DNA from: Dysgonamonadaceae bacterium
Lineage (GTDB): Bacteria > Bacteroidota > Bacteroidia > Bacteroidales > Azobacteroidaceae
Direction of reading: 5' to 3'
DNA length: 11,720 bases
NCBI GenBank assembly: GCA_031282925.1
Contig: JAITCT010000229.1
Span: forward strand, 1 to 11,720
Within the stretch, counting starts at the first letter, position 1, and every line of letters starts with the position of its first letter. This document shows positions 1 through 6,994 of this stretch, piece by piece. Made by a program: the position numbers and the translations under genes. The notes under the pieces were generated by a model that made no database searches, had not been told where the DNA came from, and saw nothing but the letters and a program-made list of their open reading frames with translations.

Positions 1-1
1 C

Positions 2-331
2 AACGAAAAGAATCCGATTATCATTCCCCGGGAAGAAGTCCGCTTCTGGGTGCGTAAAATCAATCCGGTAGGGAAGGACAATATCCATCTGCGTACACAG
101 ATGGCGGGTGAGATTCCGCATTTCCTGCATTTTCTCCTAAACCGGAAACTTTCCACCCGGAACGAGTCCCGGATGTGGTTCACTCCGGATGTACTTGAAA
201 CGCCTGCTTTGCAGAAAATCAAGAAATACAATACCAACAAAATAGAAATGGAAATGGCAGGCTATTGCCGCGACATTATGGAACGGCTCGGACAGGACAG
301 CGTATGCAGCTGTCGGATTGTTTTGCAGTGA
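2..331 (+). CDS. C-terminal fragment of a mobile-element primase/helicase-like protein (partial)
   Basis: The frame is open from the left edge, so the start lies outside the window; about 109 residues are visible. The segment with FWVRKINPVGKDNIHLRTQM, then EIPHFLHFLLNRKLS and ESRMWFTPD, resembles the C-terminal part of primase-helicase proteins carried by Bacteroidota integrative elements and prophages; this is recognition from memory, not a search. The part before the tail keeps the family pattern (bulky aromatic and basic residues, then a helical KKYNTNKIEMEMAGY stretch). The tail after DSVCSC stops within a few residues, whereas I recall family members continuing further, so the 3' end is probably lost. 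It overlaps the next small ORF by 28 bases. Most likely a remnant rather than a working replication protein. The family call is moderate; the truncation is inference. Confidence 0.5.
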   Translation, partial: NEKNPIIIPREEVRFWVRKINPVGKDNIHLRTQMAGEIPHFLHFLLNRKLSTRNESRMWFTPDVLETPALQKIKKYNTNKIEMEMAGYCRDIMERLGQDSVCSCRIVLQ

Positions 332-618
332 TTCAGTGGTATCAATATTTGATTGAAGTAAAATTTACCTGGGCGTTAATGTCGCACAAAGAAGAAAAAG
401 AGGAACAGCAAAATCCTTATGATTCAATTGGTAATGCAAAGTTATTATTGGTTTCTATTGAACGGAATACAGGCGCATGGGGTTATCTGTATCAGAAATT
501 CAGAGAGGATGAAGATGAAATTTTGGATATTCTTGTTTTACTGCAAAAAATAGCCAGGCAAGTAGAACAGGTTTTCCCAGACGCAAGAGGATTTATACGT
601 CAGGGATTAAGCGAATAA
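304..618 (+). CDS. Small helical protein of unknown function
   Basis: This ORF encodes 104 residues if it begins at the ATG at 304, where the sequence starts MQLSDCFAVIQWYQYLIEVK. An in-frame ATG at 265 exists, but it lies deep inside the upstream gene and adds residues that look like a frame shadow. The protein is probably all helical and acidic. An aromatic N-terminal helix (WYQY) is followed by a charged linker (HKEEKEEQQ), a helix with IERNTGAWGYL, an acidic DEDEILDILVLLQK helix and a C-terminal VFPDARGFIRQG motif. There is no signal peptide and no membrane segment. It resembles a small hypothetical family I remember as common in Bacteroidota (GAWG... EDEILDIL... FP-ARAFVR), with no function known to me. 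Position next to a broken mobile-element gene suggests it belongs to, or was left by, that element. The coding call is fairly good; the role is unknown. Confidence 0.6.
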   Translation: MQLSDCFAVIQWYQYLIEVKFTWALMSHKEEKEEQQNPYDSIGNAKLLLVSIERNTGAWGYLYQKFREDEDEILDILVLLQKIARQVEQVFPDARGFIRQGLSE

Positions 619-680
619 CAATACTTTATAATATTTTGTATTACAGCTGATTAATAGCATTATAAAAATAAGTGTCTATT

Positions 681-712
681 CTTGTAATTCTCATAAATTT
701 AGTTTATTTTTG
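681..712 (+). promoter_or_regulatory. Candidate Bacteroidota promoter P1
   Basis: TATTTTTG at 705-712 matches the -7 consensus TAnnTTTG exactly. A CTTG at 681-684 could be the -33 box, with a 20-base spacer. Transcription would begin near 718. The first ORF downstream is only 29 codons (733-822), and the next promoter follows it, so the target of P1 is unclear. It may read through to trpD. Confidence 0.4.
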
Positions 713-732
713 TGCTGAGTTATTTGAAATCA

Positions 733-822
733 ATGGAAAAACGAAGCAAGATGAAGCTGTTCGCTCGTTTCTATATCGTTACCCATTTATATTTTCCTTT
801 TGAACTAAAACCTGTTTTTTAG
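733..822 (+). other. 29-codon ORF between two candidate promoters
   Basis: An ATG about 15 bases after the expected P1 start site opens a reading frame of 29 codons ending in TAG at 820-822. The product would be basic at its N-terminus (MEKRSKMK) and aromatic afterwards (FARFYIVTHLYFPF). It has no Trp codon, so it is not a classical trp leader peptide. The sequence is AT-rich and the ORF could be chance. I recognise no family. It is listed because its position directly behind a consensus -7 box is suggestive. Confidence 0.2.
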
Positions 823-852
823 GGGTTCGCAAAGAATTTTTTCGTACTTTTG
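819..852 (+). promoter_or_regulatory. Promoter for the trpD leader and trpDCF
   Basis: TACTTTTG at 845-852 is a perfect TAnnTTTG -7 box. The surrounding TTTTTTCGTACTTTTGCAC context is the form often seen in Bacteroidota. The -33 box is weaker: TTAG at 819-822 with a 22-base spacer is the best candidate. Transcription would begin around 859, giving a leader of about 170 bases before trpD. It is the nearest strong promoter match upstream of trpD. Confidence 0.6.
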
Positions 853-858
853 CACTGA

Positions 859-1032
859 AATTATTAATTTAATAGAAAACATGAAAAAGAACATTTTGTA
901 TTCTTTAATTTGCTAATGCTTTCTCTGCGCAGCGCAGACTGCATCCAATATCATCAGTTAAGATGGATGTGTCGGCGAAAATCCAACAACATTTACCTCT
1001 GCGAAGCGACTGAGGATAAAAAACATAAAATC
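859..1032 (+). promoter_or_regulatory. Long trpD leader with short ORF and hairpins
   Basis: The leader contains an 11-codon ORF at 881-916 (MKKNILYSLIC) placed about 22 bases after the expected transcription start. Its TAA overlaps an ATG at 916-918 that lies in the trpD frame, and this frame is open to trpD, so an N-terminal extension of 39 residues is possible though unlikely. A perfect inverted repeat, TCTGCGC/GCGCAGA, lies at 924-938. A second CTCTGCG copy at 997-1003 could pair with the same GCGCAGA arm, so two exclusive folds can be drawn. CCTC/GAGG at 996-1015 is a weaker stem. There is no U-run after either hairpin, so no classical terminator. The short ORF carries no Trp codon. Control of trpD by this leader is inference. 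Confidence 0.35.
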
Positions 1033-2031
1033 ATGAAAGAAATACTCAACAGACTATTCGAACATCAGTACTTGACTCGCGGCGAAGCTAAAGAAATTCT
1101 GACCAATATGGCCGAAGGCAAGTACAACGACAGCTTGATTGCTGCCTTTATCACCGTTTATTTTATGCGCAGCATCAGCGTGGACGAAATCCTCGGTTTC
1201 CGCGAAGCGCTTTTGGAAATGCGGGTGAATGTGGATGAATTAAGGGATTATAATCCCATTGACATTGTCGGCACGGGAGGAGACGGTAAAAATACGTTCA
1301 ACATCTCCACCGCCGCCTGTTTCGTAACCGCAGGAGCGGGTTACAAAGTCGTAAAACACGGTAATTTCGGGGCGACCTCGGTGAGCGGGGCTTCCAATGT
1401 GATGGAAGAACACGGCGTGAAATTTACCAGGGATACGGACATACACAAAAAATCTTTGGACACGGCCAACATTGCTTATTTGCATGCCCCGCTTTTCAAT
1501 TTGGCATTGAAAACGGTAGCTCCGGTGCGGAAAGCCTTGGGTGTCCGGACTTTCTTTAATATTTTAGGCCCGATTGTCAATCCTTTGACACCGAAACGGC
1601 AGGTTTTGGGCGTTTATGACTTGAAAATGGCGCGTCTGTACAATTACATTTACCAGGAAAGCGGCAACGATTTTTCGATTGTTCACAGTCTTGACGGCTA
1701 CGATGAAATTTCTTTGACCGATACGTTTAAAATCATCAATAAATCGGGGGAAACCATTTATACGCCGGACAGGCTGGGATTCAAAAAAGCCGTTCCAGAA
1801 GAATTGTTCGGAGGCAATACGCCGGCAGAGGCTGCCCGGATTTTTGACGACATTCTGAACAACCGGACTACGGATACCCGGAAAAACGTAGTAATCGCCA
1901 ACGCGGCAATAGCGATTCAAACCATTGAACCTCAGTTGGATTTGCAGGAATGTATCGCAAAGGCAAAAGAGTCCCTGGAATCGGGAAAGGCAAAAACCGC
2001 TTTGGATAAATTTTTGGCAATCAACAGTTAA
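1033..2031 (+). CDS. trpD: Anthranilate phosphoribosyltransferase
   Basis: TrpD transfers the phosphoribosyl group of PRPP to anthranilate, the second step of tryptophan synthesis from chorismate, in the cytoplasm. The 332-residue length from the ATG at 1033 is normal for the family. The helical N-terminal domain (about residues 1-70) is followed by the PRPP-binding IVGTGGD loop (78-84), KHGN (108-111) with the following SVSGASNVME segment, the anthranilate-site arginine region VRTFFNILGP (171-180) and a metal-binding SLDGYDE (219-225). The frame is open upstream to ATG 916 and TTG 910, but those residues resemble no TrpD; MKEILNRLFEHQYL at 1033 is the typical start. It is the first gene of a trpD-trpC-trpF cluster, with the trpC GTG directly after its stop. 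A consensus promoter lies about 180 bases upstream. No lesion is visible. Confidence 0.97.
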   Translation: MKEILNRLFEHQYLTRGEAKEILTNMAEGKYNDSLIAAFITVYFMRSISVDEILGFREALLEMRVNVDELRDYNPIDIVGTGGDGKNTFNISTAACFVTAGAGYKVVKHGNFGATSVSGASNVMEEHGVKFTRDTDIHKKSLDTANIAYLHAPLFNLALKTVAPVRKALGVRTFFNILGPIVNPLTPKRQVLGVYDLKMARLYNYIYQESGNDFSIVHSLDGYDEISLTDTFKIINKSGETIYTPDRLGFKKAVPEELFGGNTPAEAARIFDDILNNRTTDTRKNVVIANAAIAIQTIEPQLDLQECIAKAKESLESGKAKTALDKFLAINS

Positions 2032-2820
2032 GTGGAAAATATACTGCAAATAATCTGCGACAACAAACGGAAGGAAGTTGCCCGCCAGAAAGAGGCGGTA
2101 CATATTTCTTTCCTGGAATACATGACGGGCTTCCGGAAAAGGGAAAAAGTCTCTTTCAGGCAGGCTTTGGCGACCTCCGGTTCGGGCGTTATTGCGGAAT
2201 TTAAGAGGCGTTCGCCTTCCAAAGGATGGATTCATCCCGACGCTGATGTTGCGGACATTGTGCAGGCTTACGAGGCGGCGGGGGCGGCGGCGGTTTCCTG
2301 CCTGACGGATGAGAAATTTTTCGGAGGCGGGTTTGAAGATTTCAAAAAAGCGCGTGCCGCAATTAACCGTATCCCGTTGCTGCGTAAGGATTTCATCGTT
2401 GATGAATACCAGATTTACCAGTCCAAAGTAATGGGTGCGGACGTGATTTTACTGATTGCCGCCTGTTTGACGCAGGAAGAAACCGTTCATTTTGCCGAAA
2501 TTGCCCATGAATTGGATATGGAAGTTTTGCTGGAAATTCACAGCGAGGAAGAATTATCTTACATTCAGCCGATTATTGACGTTGTCGGCATCAACAACCG
2601 CAACCTGAAAACCTTTGCGACCGATATCCGGCACACTATTGCACTTGCCGGTAAAATCCCCGATACATTCCTGAAAATTTCCGAAAGCGGACTTTCCGAC
2701 CCGCAAACGGTGATTGATTTGCGTAAAAAAGGTTTTAGAGGATTTCTGATGGGTGAGAATTTTATGAAAACGGATCAGCCCGGGAAAACATTATCCGAAT
2801 TTATCAGGCAAATCGTATGA
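2032..2820 (+). CDS. trpC: Indole-3-glycerol-phosphate synthase
   Basis: TrpC closes the ring of 1-(2-carboxyphenylamino)-1-deoxyribulose 5-phosphate to indole-3-glycerol phosphate, with loss of CO2 and water, on a cytoplasmic TIM barrel. The 262 residues are the usual size of a single-function enzyme. Visible motifs are EFKRRSPSKG (56-65, with Glu56 and Lys58), LRKDF (117-121, catalytic Lys119), LLEIH (166-170), INNRNL (187-192) and SESG (217-220) for phosphate binding. The start is a GTG immediately after the trpD TAA. It is chosen because MENILQIICDNKRKEV aligns with the family N-terminus and no upstream start is possible without overlap. The zero gap implies translational coupling to trpD, and the stop overlaps trpF by four bases. 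It is not fused to TrpF, unlike the E. coli enzyme. Confidence 0.97.
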   Translation: MENILQIICDNKRKEVARQKEAVHISFLEYMTGFRKREKVSFRQALATSGSGVIAEFKRRSPSKGWIHPDADVADIVQAYEAAGAAAVSCLTDEKFFGGGFEDFKKARAAINRIPLLRKDFIVDEYQIYQSKVMGADVILLIAACLTQEETVHFAEIAHELDMEVLLEIHSEEELSYIQPIIDVVGINNRNLKTFATDIRHTIALAGKIPDTFLKISESGLSDPQTVIDLRKKGFRGFLMGENFMKTDQPGKTLSEFIRQIV

Positions 2821-3479
2821 CCGGCCAACATTTGAAAATAAAAGTTTGTGGAATGAAATATCCTGAAAATATCAGGGAGTTAATACGTCTTCCTGTTGAT
2901 ATGATGGGCCTGATTTTTTACGAAAAATCGGCGCGGTATGCGGGACATTTACCGGCAAACGAATTACGAACTGTACCGCCGGACATTCAAAAAGTCGGCG
3001 TTTTCGTCAACGCTTCCCAAGAGGATATTTTTGCTAAAATTCGGGACTACGGTTTGCAAATCGTACAGTTACACGGAGATGAACCGCCCGGTTTTTGCCG
3101 GGAAATAAAAAAGTCGGGAATCAAAACAATCAAAGCTTTCCGAATTGAAATGGGCGGTGATTTCAGGGAATGCAGTTCGTATGAAAATACCTGCGATTAC
3201 TTCCTGTTCGATACAAAAACGCCGCAATATGGGGGTTCGGGGAAAAAATTCGACTGGGGAATTCTTTTATCGTACAAGAGCGAGACGCCTTTTATTTTAA
3301 GTGGGGGTATCGGGGTGGAAGATGCGGAATCAATCCGGGAAACCATACAAACCCCGAAACTGTTCGGGGTTGATTTGAACAGTCGTTTTGAAACGGGTCC
3401 CGGGGAAAAAGACATGGAAAAATTAAAAGAATTTTGTCTTTCGCTGAATTACGACCGGCGGGTAAACCATAACCCCTGA
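2817..3479 (+). CDS. trpF: Phosphoribosylanthranilate isomerase
   Basis: TrpF isomerises N-(5-phosphoribosyl)anthranilate to the open-chain substrate of TrpC by an Amadori rearrangement. The 220-residue protein is a small TIM barrel. The N-terminal KVCGM carries the general-base cysteine (Cys11); FDTKTPQYGGSGKKFDW holds the general-acid aspartate (Asp132). QLHGDE (84-89), LSGGIG (161-166) and GVDLNSRFE (184-192) are the other family signatures and form the phosphate and substrate sites. The ATG overlaps the trpC stop in ATGA, a standard coupling arrangement. The C-terminal tail after LSLNY is short and not conserved. This is the last visible gene of the cluster: trpA does not follow, and instead the convergent mutL ends 50 bases away. 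The enzyme appears intact. Confidence 0.96.
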   Translation: MTGQHLKIKVCGMKYPENIRELIRLPVDMMGLIFYEKSARYAGHLPANELRTVPPDIQKVGVFVNASQEDIFAKIRDYGLQIVQLHGDEPPGFCREIKKSGIKTIKAFRIEMGGDFRECSSYENTCDYFLFDTKTPQYGGSGKKFDWGILLSYKSETPFILSGGIGVEDAESIRETIQTPKLFGVDLNSRFETGPGEKDMEKLKEFCLSLNYDRRVNHNP

Positions 3480-3529
3480 GTGCAACTTTAAGTTCCGCTT
3501 TGGCGATTCCAGTTAACAAGCCTCGACTT

Positions 3530-5299
3530 TCAGGCGTTAAATCTCTTCTGCAATTCATCTTCCGAAAGCACTACTATGATTAACTTCCCGTCAGGAGTAT
3601 AATTGGGTGAAGATGAGGCAAAAAGCCTTGCAAGCAATGCGGCCGCTTCGTCTTCATGGAGGATTTTCCCATAGGGAAGTGCAGCTTTTTTGGCCAGAGT
3701 CAGCGCCAAGTTTTCCGTAATTTCCTCTTTCACTTCGCAACCGGTTTCCACCACCTTGTCCGTCATGTCTCGGAGGATTCCGGTTATATCGGAAGATTCC
3801 AGCCCTGCCGGAATCCCGTTGATGGCATAGGAATAGTTGCCCAGGTCAGACAAATCAAAGCCCATATAAGCCAAGTCGTCGAGCAAAAACGGCAAAACGG
3901 TTGCCTGAGCAGGCGTAAAAGAAATGATTTCCGGAAACAAAGCGCTCTGCGAAACGCCTTGTCTTTGCCGCATCCGTTGCATGTATTCGTCAAACAGAAC
4001 CCGCACGTGCGCACGGTGCTGGTCAATGAGGCTTAAGCCCGATTTCAAAGGCGAAATCAGGTATTTCCCTTTGTAAGAAATAATTTCCCTCTTTTCTCCG
4101 GTCAGGGCAGAGTCAATTTCCGCAGGAAACGAATCGTCCTGATACAGTTTTTCCCTCCTGATTGCAGCCGGTTCGGAAGTTTGCGCATTTTTGAACGGGT
4201 TATAATTCGTATTCAGGTTGATTTCGGGAGGGCCGGCAAAAGCCGCCTGTTTGCGGTAAACAGGCATGTTGACAGCGCCTTCCCTGTCAAATTCGAGGCT
4301 GGGAATCGCACCTGCTTTCCCGATGGCTTCTTTCACCGCCGCATTAATAATCGTCCAGATGGCCTGTTCGTTTTCAAACTTGATTTCGGTTTTGGTCGGG
4401 TGGATGTTCACGTCAATGCTTCCCGGATCAACCGTCATATAAAGGAAATAGTTCGGCATTTCGCCGGCCGGGATAAACGGTTCGAAAGCATGCATTACCG
4501 CTTTGTGGAAATAGGGATGGCGCATATAGCGGTTGTTCGCAAAAAAATATTGCAGGCTTCCCCGCTTCCTGCCGGAATCGGGCGTCCCGATAAAACCGGC
4601 TATCACTGCCAGGGATGTTTCGACATGAACGGACAACAACTGCGTTTCCAGCCTTTTCCCGAAAACGTTGAGAATCCGCTGTTTCAAATTAGCAACCGGC
4701 AGATTCATTACTTCCGTATCATTGTGCCGGAAATCGAAAGCTATCTGCGGATTAACCAGTGCAATGCGTTCAAATTCGCTGAGGATGCCCCGTAATTCCG
4801 TATCGTTAGACTTGAGAAATTTCCGCCGCGCCGGTACATTGAAAAACAGGTTTTTTACGGAAAAGATGCTTCCGGGACTGGCCGCAACGGGCTGCTGTTT
4901 CTCCACTTGGGAAGCCGAAATCAGGAGGAGCGTCCCCAATTTGTCTTCCGCCCTTGCCGTTTTCAGTTCGACCTGGGCAACGGCGGCAATCGAAGCAAGG
5001 GCTTCGCCACGGAAACCCATTGTACGCAGGGAAAACAAATCGCCGGCCTCAGTGATTTTAGAAGTTGCATGTCGCTCAAATGCCATCCGCGCATCTGTTT
5101 CGGACATGCCTTTTCCGTTATCGACCACTTGAATCAGACTGCGCCCGGCGTCTTTGACGTTCAGCAAAATCGTTGTGGCGCCTGCGTCTATTGCATTTTC
5201 CATCAGTTCTTTCACTACGGAAGCCGGACGCTGGATGACTTCGCCTGCCGCTATCTGGTTGGCAATCGAATCGGGCAATAAATGAATGATATCACTCAT
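3530..5299 (-). CDS. mutL: DNA mismatch repair protein MutL
   Basis: MutL links MutS mismatch recognition to strand processing. The 589-residue protein has a GHKL ATPase N-terminus: ELMENAIDAG (31-40, with Glu31 and Asn35), DNGKGM (60-65), RHATSKI (76-82) and GFRGEALASI (95-104). A transducer domain runs to about residue 325 (RKFLKS, then IDVNIHPTKTEIKF at 295-308). A variable linker (about 335-400) leads to the C-terminal dimerisation domain. There the endonuclease motif DQHA(X)2E(X)4E reads DQHRAHVRVLFDE (426-438), with Val at the conserved first Glu, and the CPHGRP site is represented by SPNYTPDGK (564-572). Nicking activity is therefore doubtful. It lies 99 bases downstream of the OstA-like gene on the same strand and is probably its distal operon member; I found no convincing promoter in that gap. 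Confidence 0.96.
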   Translation of the reverse strand: MSDIIHLLPDSIANQIAAGEVIQRPASVVKELMENAIDAGATTILLNVKDAGRSLIQVVDNGKGMSETDARMAFERHATSKITEAGDLFSLRTMGFRGEALASIAAVAQVELKTARAEDKLGTLLLISASQVEKQQPVAASPGSIFSVKNLFFNVPARRKFLKSNDTELRGILSEFERIALVNPQIAFDFRHNDTEVMNLPVANLKQRILNVFGKRLETQLLSVHVETSLAVIAGFIGTPDSGRKRGSLQYFFANNRYMRHPYFHKAVMHAFEPFIPAGEMPNYFLYMTVDPGSIDVNIHPTKTEIKFENEQAIWTIINAAVKEAIGKAGAIPSLEFDREGAVNMPVYRKQAAFAGPPEINLNTNYNPFKNAQTSEPAAIRREKLYQDDSFPAEIDSALTGEKREIISYKGKYLISPLKSGLSLIDQHRAHVRVLFDEYMQRMRQRQGVSQSALFPEIISFTPAQATVLPFLLDDLAYMGFDLSDLGNYSYAINGIPAGLESSDITGILRDMTDKVVETGCEVKEEITENLALTLAKKAALPYGKILHEDEAAALLARLFASSSPNYTPDGKLIIVVLSEDELQKRFNA

Positions 5300-5398
5300 G
5301 GAGTAAACTGAAAACTAAGACATTATTTATAAATTAACCATACAATAATCCGGAAAATTGTACCGTTTATTTTTTGACAACACCTGAACCTGTTTGCG

Positions 5399-6994
5399 TT
5401 ATCCGCGTATTTTGCGGGGTTGCGGCACATCTTCTTCTTTCATTTCCACTTTCAAAAATATGTCGTCTTTGTTTTTCGGACGAAGGTAATCGTAATTGAT
5501 AAAGTCTTTCAGGAATTTATCGTCGGGAGTCAGGTCGGGAATGGGCAAAATATCGCAATCCGGTTCGGGATACCAGACAATCCGGGTGGGTTTCCGGTTC
5601 TTGACGTCGAAATTGATGTAACTGCTCACCGACTTAAACAGGCCGATAAAAGAGCCGTCTTTCCCGTCAACCGGATAATAAACGGATTCCGCATTCCCGT
5701 CTACATACATTTTATAAATTTCCCCGCCGTAGAAATAAGCCGTTAGATTCTTACCCTTCAATTGATTAAAATAGCTCGAATCAACGGCGGATTCCAGTTT
5801 TTGTACGGCAAAAGCGTATCTCAGCACATTCATCCGCTCAATGGTACTGTCGTTGAAAAGGATTTTAATCGTATCGCCATTCATCTGGTAGCCGGTATTC
5901 CACAGGATCGGGTTTTTGTACATATTCAAAACGGAATCGGCGGTATTGAACAGCAGAGAATCGCAAACGCCTTGCAAATCGACACGATAAAAACGAACGC
6001 CGTAATAAGCCCTGATTTCTCTTTCTTCGCCTGCGGTCGTCATCATCATGGTATCGGCATGGGCAAAAAGGGAATCTTTTCGGGAATACTCAATCATCTG
6101 CGCCGAATCGGTGGCAAAAGCAAATTGACTGTTTTCATCGTAATATCCGTAATCGCCCAGCAGGATAACTTTTTTCGCCGTATCGTTCAAAACCATATTG
6201 CCGAAAGCCTCGATAAAGCCCTCCGTTTTATTGTAAAAGAGCGAATCGGCCGTTATCGTTTTGGTTTTGTCTTTGCTCACGACTAAGGAACGGTTTTGCA
6301 ACAGCGATTCTTCGGTGAAAGTGTTGTACCAGCCCAGGTCGGTATAGACCGTGCCGCTGTCGGATGTGATAACGGTTGGGCTTACCATGTCGGCGATACG
6401 GGTATCCGTATTGTAAACCAATGTGTCGCAGGTAAGTACAAACTGCGGATTGGTCAGTTGTACGGAGTCTTTGAAATGGGCAAGTTTTGTTTGCAGCGAA
6501 TATTGCCCGTAAACGGATTTTAATTCATTTACGGAATCAAGCATCCGGCCGTTATCGAAGTAATAAGCCAGATTGCCGCCCCGGTCGTAGTTGAAACTGT
6601 CGGTAAGCAAAGTAACATCCCGGTTAATCATGCGGACATTCCCGCGAAGTTTCGCCAGTTGGATATTGGCGTCGTAATGCAGGTAATCCCCGTAGATAAA
6701 CAAAGTATCGCCCTGTTCGATGCGTACCCGGCCGAAGGCTTCCATCGCATTGGCCGCCTGGTCGAAATACGCGCTGTCGCAGTACATATACGTGCTGTCA
6801 TGCCGGAAAACAACACTGCCCCATAAAATCTGGAGATTGTGGCTGCGCAGGCCGGAAGAGTCGGCATATTCGACAATGACTTTGCTCTTTCCTTTCTGCG
6901 CCGGAGGAGTTTGAGCCGTTCCGATGAAAAATATTACAACGAAAAGGAAAAGGAAGACCGTCGTTTTAACGGCGTTATTTTTGCACCCACCCAT
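5399..6994 (-). CDS. OstA-like protein (LptA/LptD N-terminal fold family)
   Basis: Proteins of this type share the beta-jellyroll repeat of LptA and the LptD N-terminus and are thought to take part in lipopolysaccharide transport in the Bacteroidota periplasm. The proposed start at 6994 gives 531 residues beginning MGGCKNNAVKTT, followed by a strong hydrophobic signal sequence (FLFLFVVIFFIGTA) with a likely cut after residue 27. The body is rich in the repeated pattern of the OstA fold: VVFRHDSTYMYCDSAYFDQ, RVRIEQGDTLFIYGDYLHYD, GNVRMINRDVTLLTD, then DSLFYNKTEG. The frame is also open to an ATG at 7063, but that would add 23 residues before the signal sequence and deepen the overlap with the upstream gene from 20 to 89 bases, so 6994 is preferred. 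Position directly behind SurA fits an envelope role. The C-terminal role is unknown. Confidence 0.85.
   Translation of the reverse strand: MGGCKNNAVKTTVFLFLFVVIFFIGTAQTPPAQKGKSKVIVEYADSSGLRSHNLQILWGSVVFRHDSTYMYCDSAYFDQAANAMEAFGRVRIEQGDTLFIYGDYLHYDANIQLAKLRGNVRMINRDVTLLTDSFNYDRGGNLAYYFDNGRMLDSVNELKSVYGQYSLQTKLAHFKDSVQLTNPQFVLTCDTLVYNTDTRIADMVSPTVITSDSGTVYTDLGWYNTFTEESLLQNRSLVVSKDKTKTITADSLFYNKTEGFIEAFGNMVLNDTAKKVILLGDYGYYDENSQFAFATDSAQMIEYSRKDSLFAHADTMMMTTAGEEREIRAYYGVRFYRVDLQGVCDSLLFNTADSVLNMYKNPILWNTGYQMNGDTIKILFNDSTIERMNVLRYAFAVQKLESAVDSSYFNQLKGKNLTAYFYGGEIYKMYVDGNAESVYYPVDGKDGSFIGLFKSVSSYINFDVKNRKPTRIVWYPEPDCDILPIPDLTPDDKFLKDFINYDYLRPKNKDDIFLKVEMKEEDVPQPRKIRG

Noticed and set aside
881..916. 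Classical Trp-rich leader peptide for attenuation
   Set aside because: The short ORF contains no Trp codon, and no hairpin with a U-run follows it.
916..1032. A 39-residue N-terminal extension of TrpD from the ATG at 916
   Set aside because: The frame is open, but the added residues resemble no TrpD, and the family start fits the ATG at 1033. The frame could be open by chance.
1564..2235. Minus-strand ORF of 223 codons across trpD and trpC
   Set aside because: It is antisense to two clear enzymes and its translation has no recognisable features.
4181..4795. Plus-strand ORF of 204 codons inside mutL
   Set aside because: It mirrors the well-conserved mutL frame; the product is basic and low in features, as expected of a shadow.
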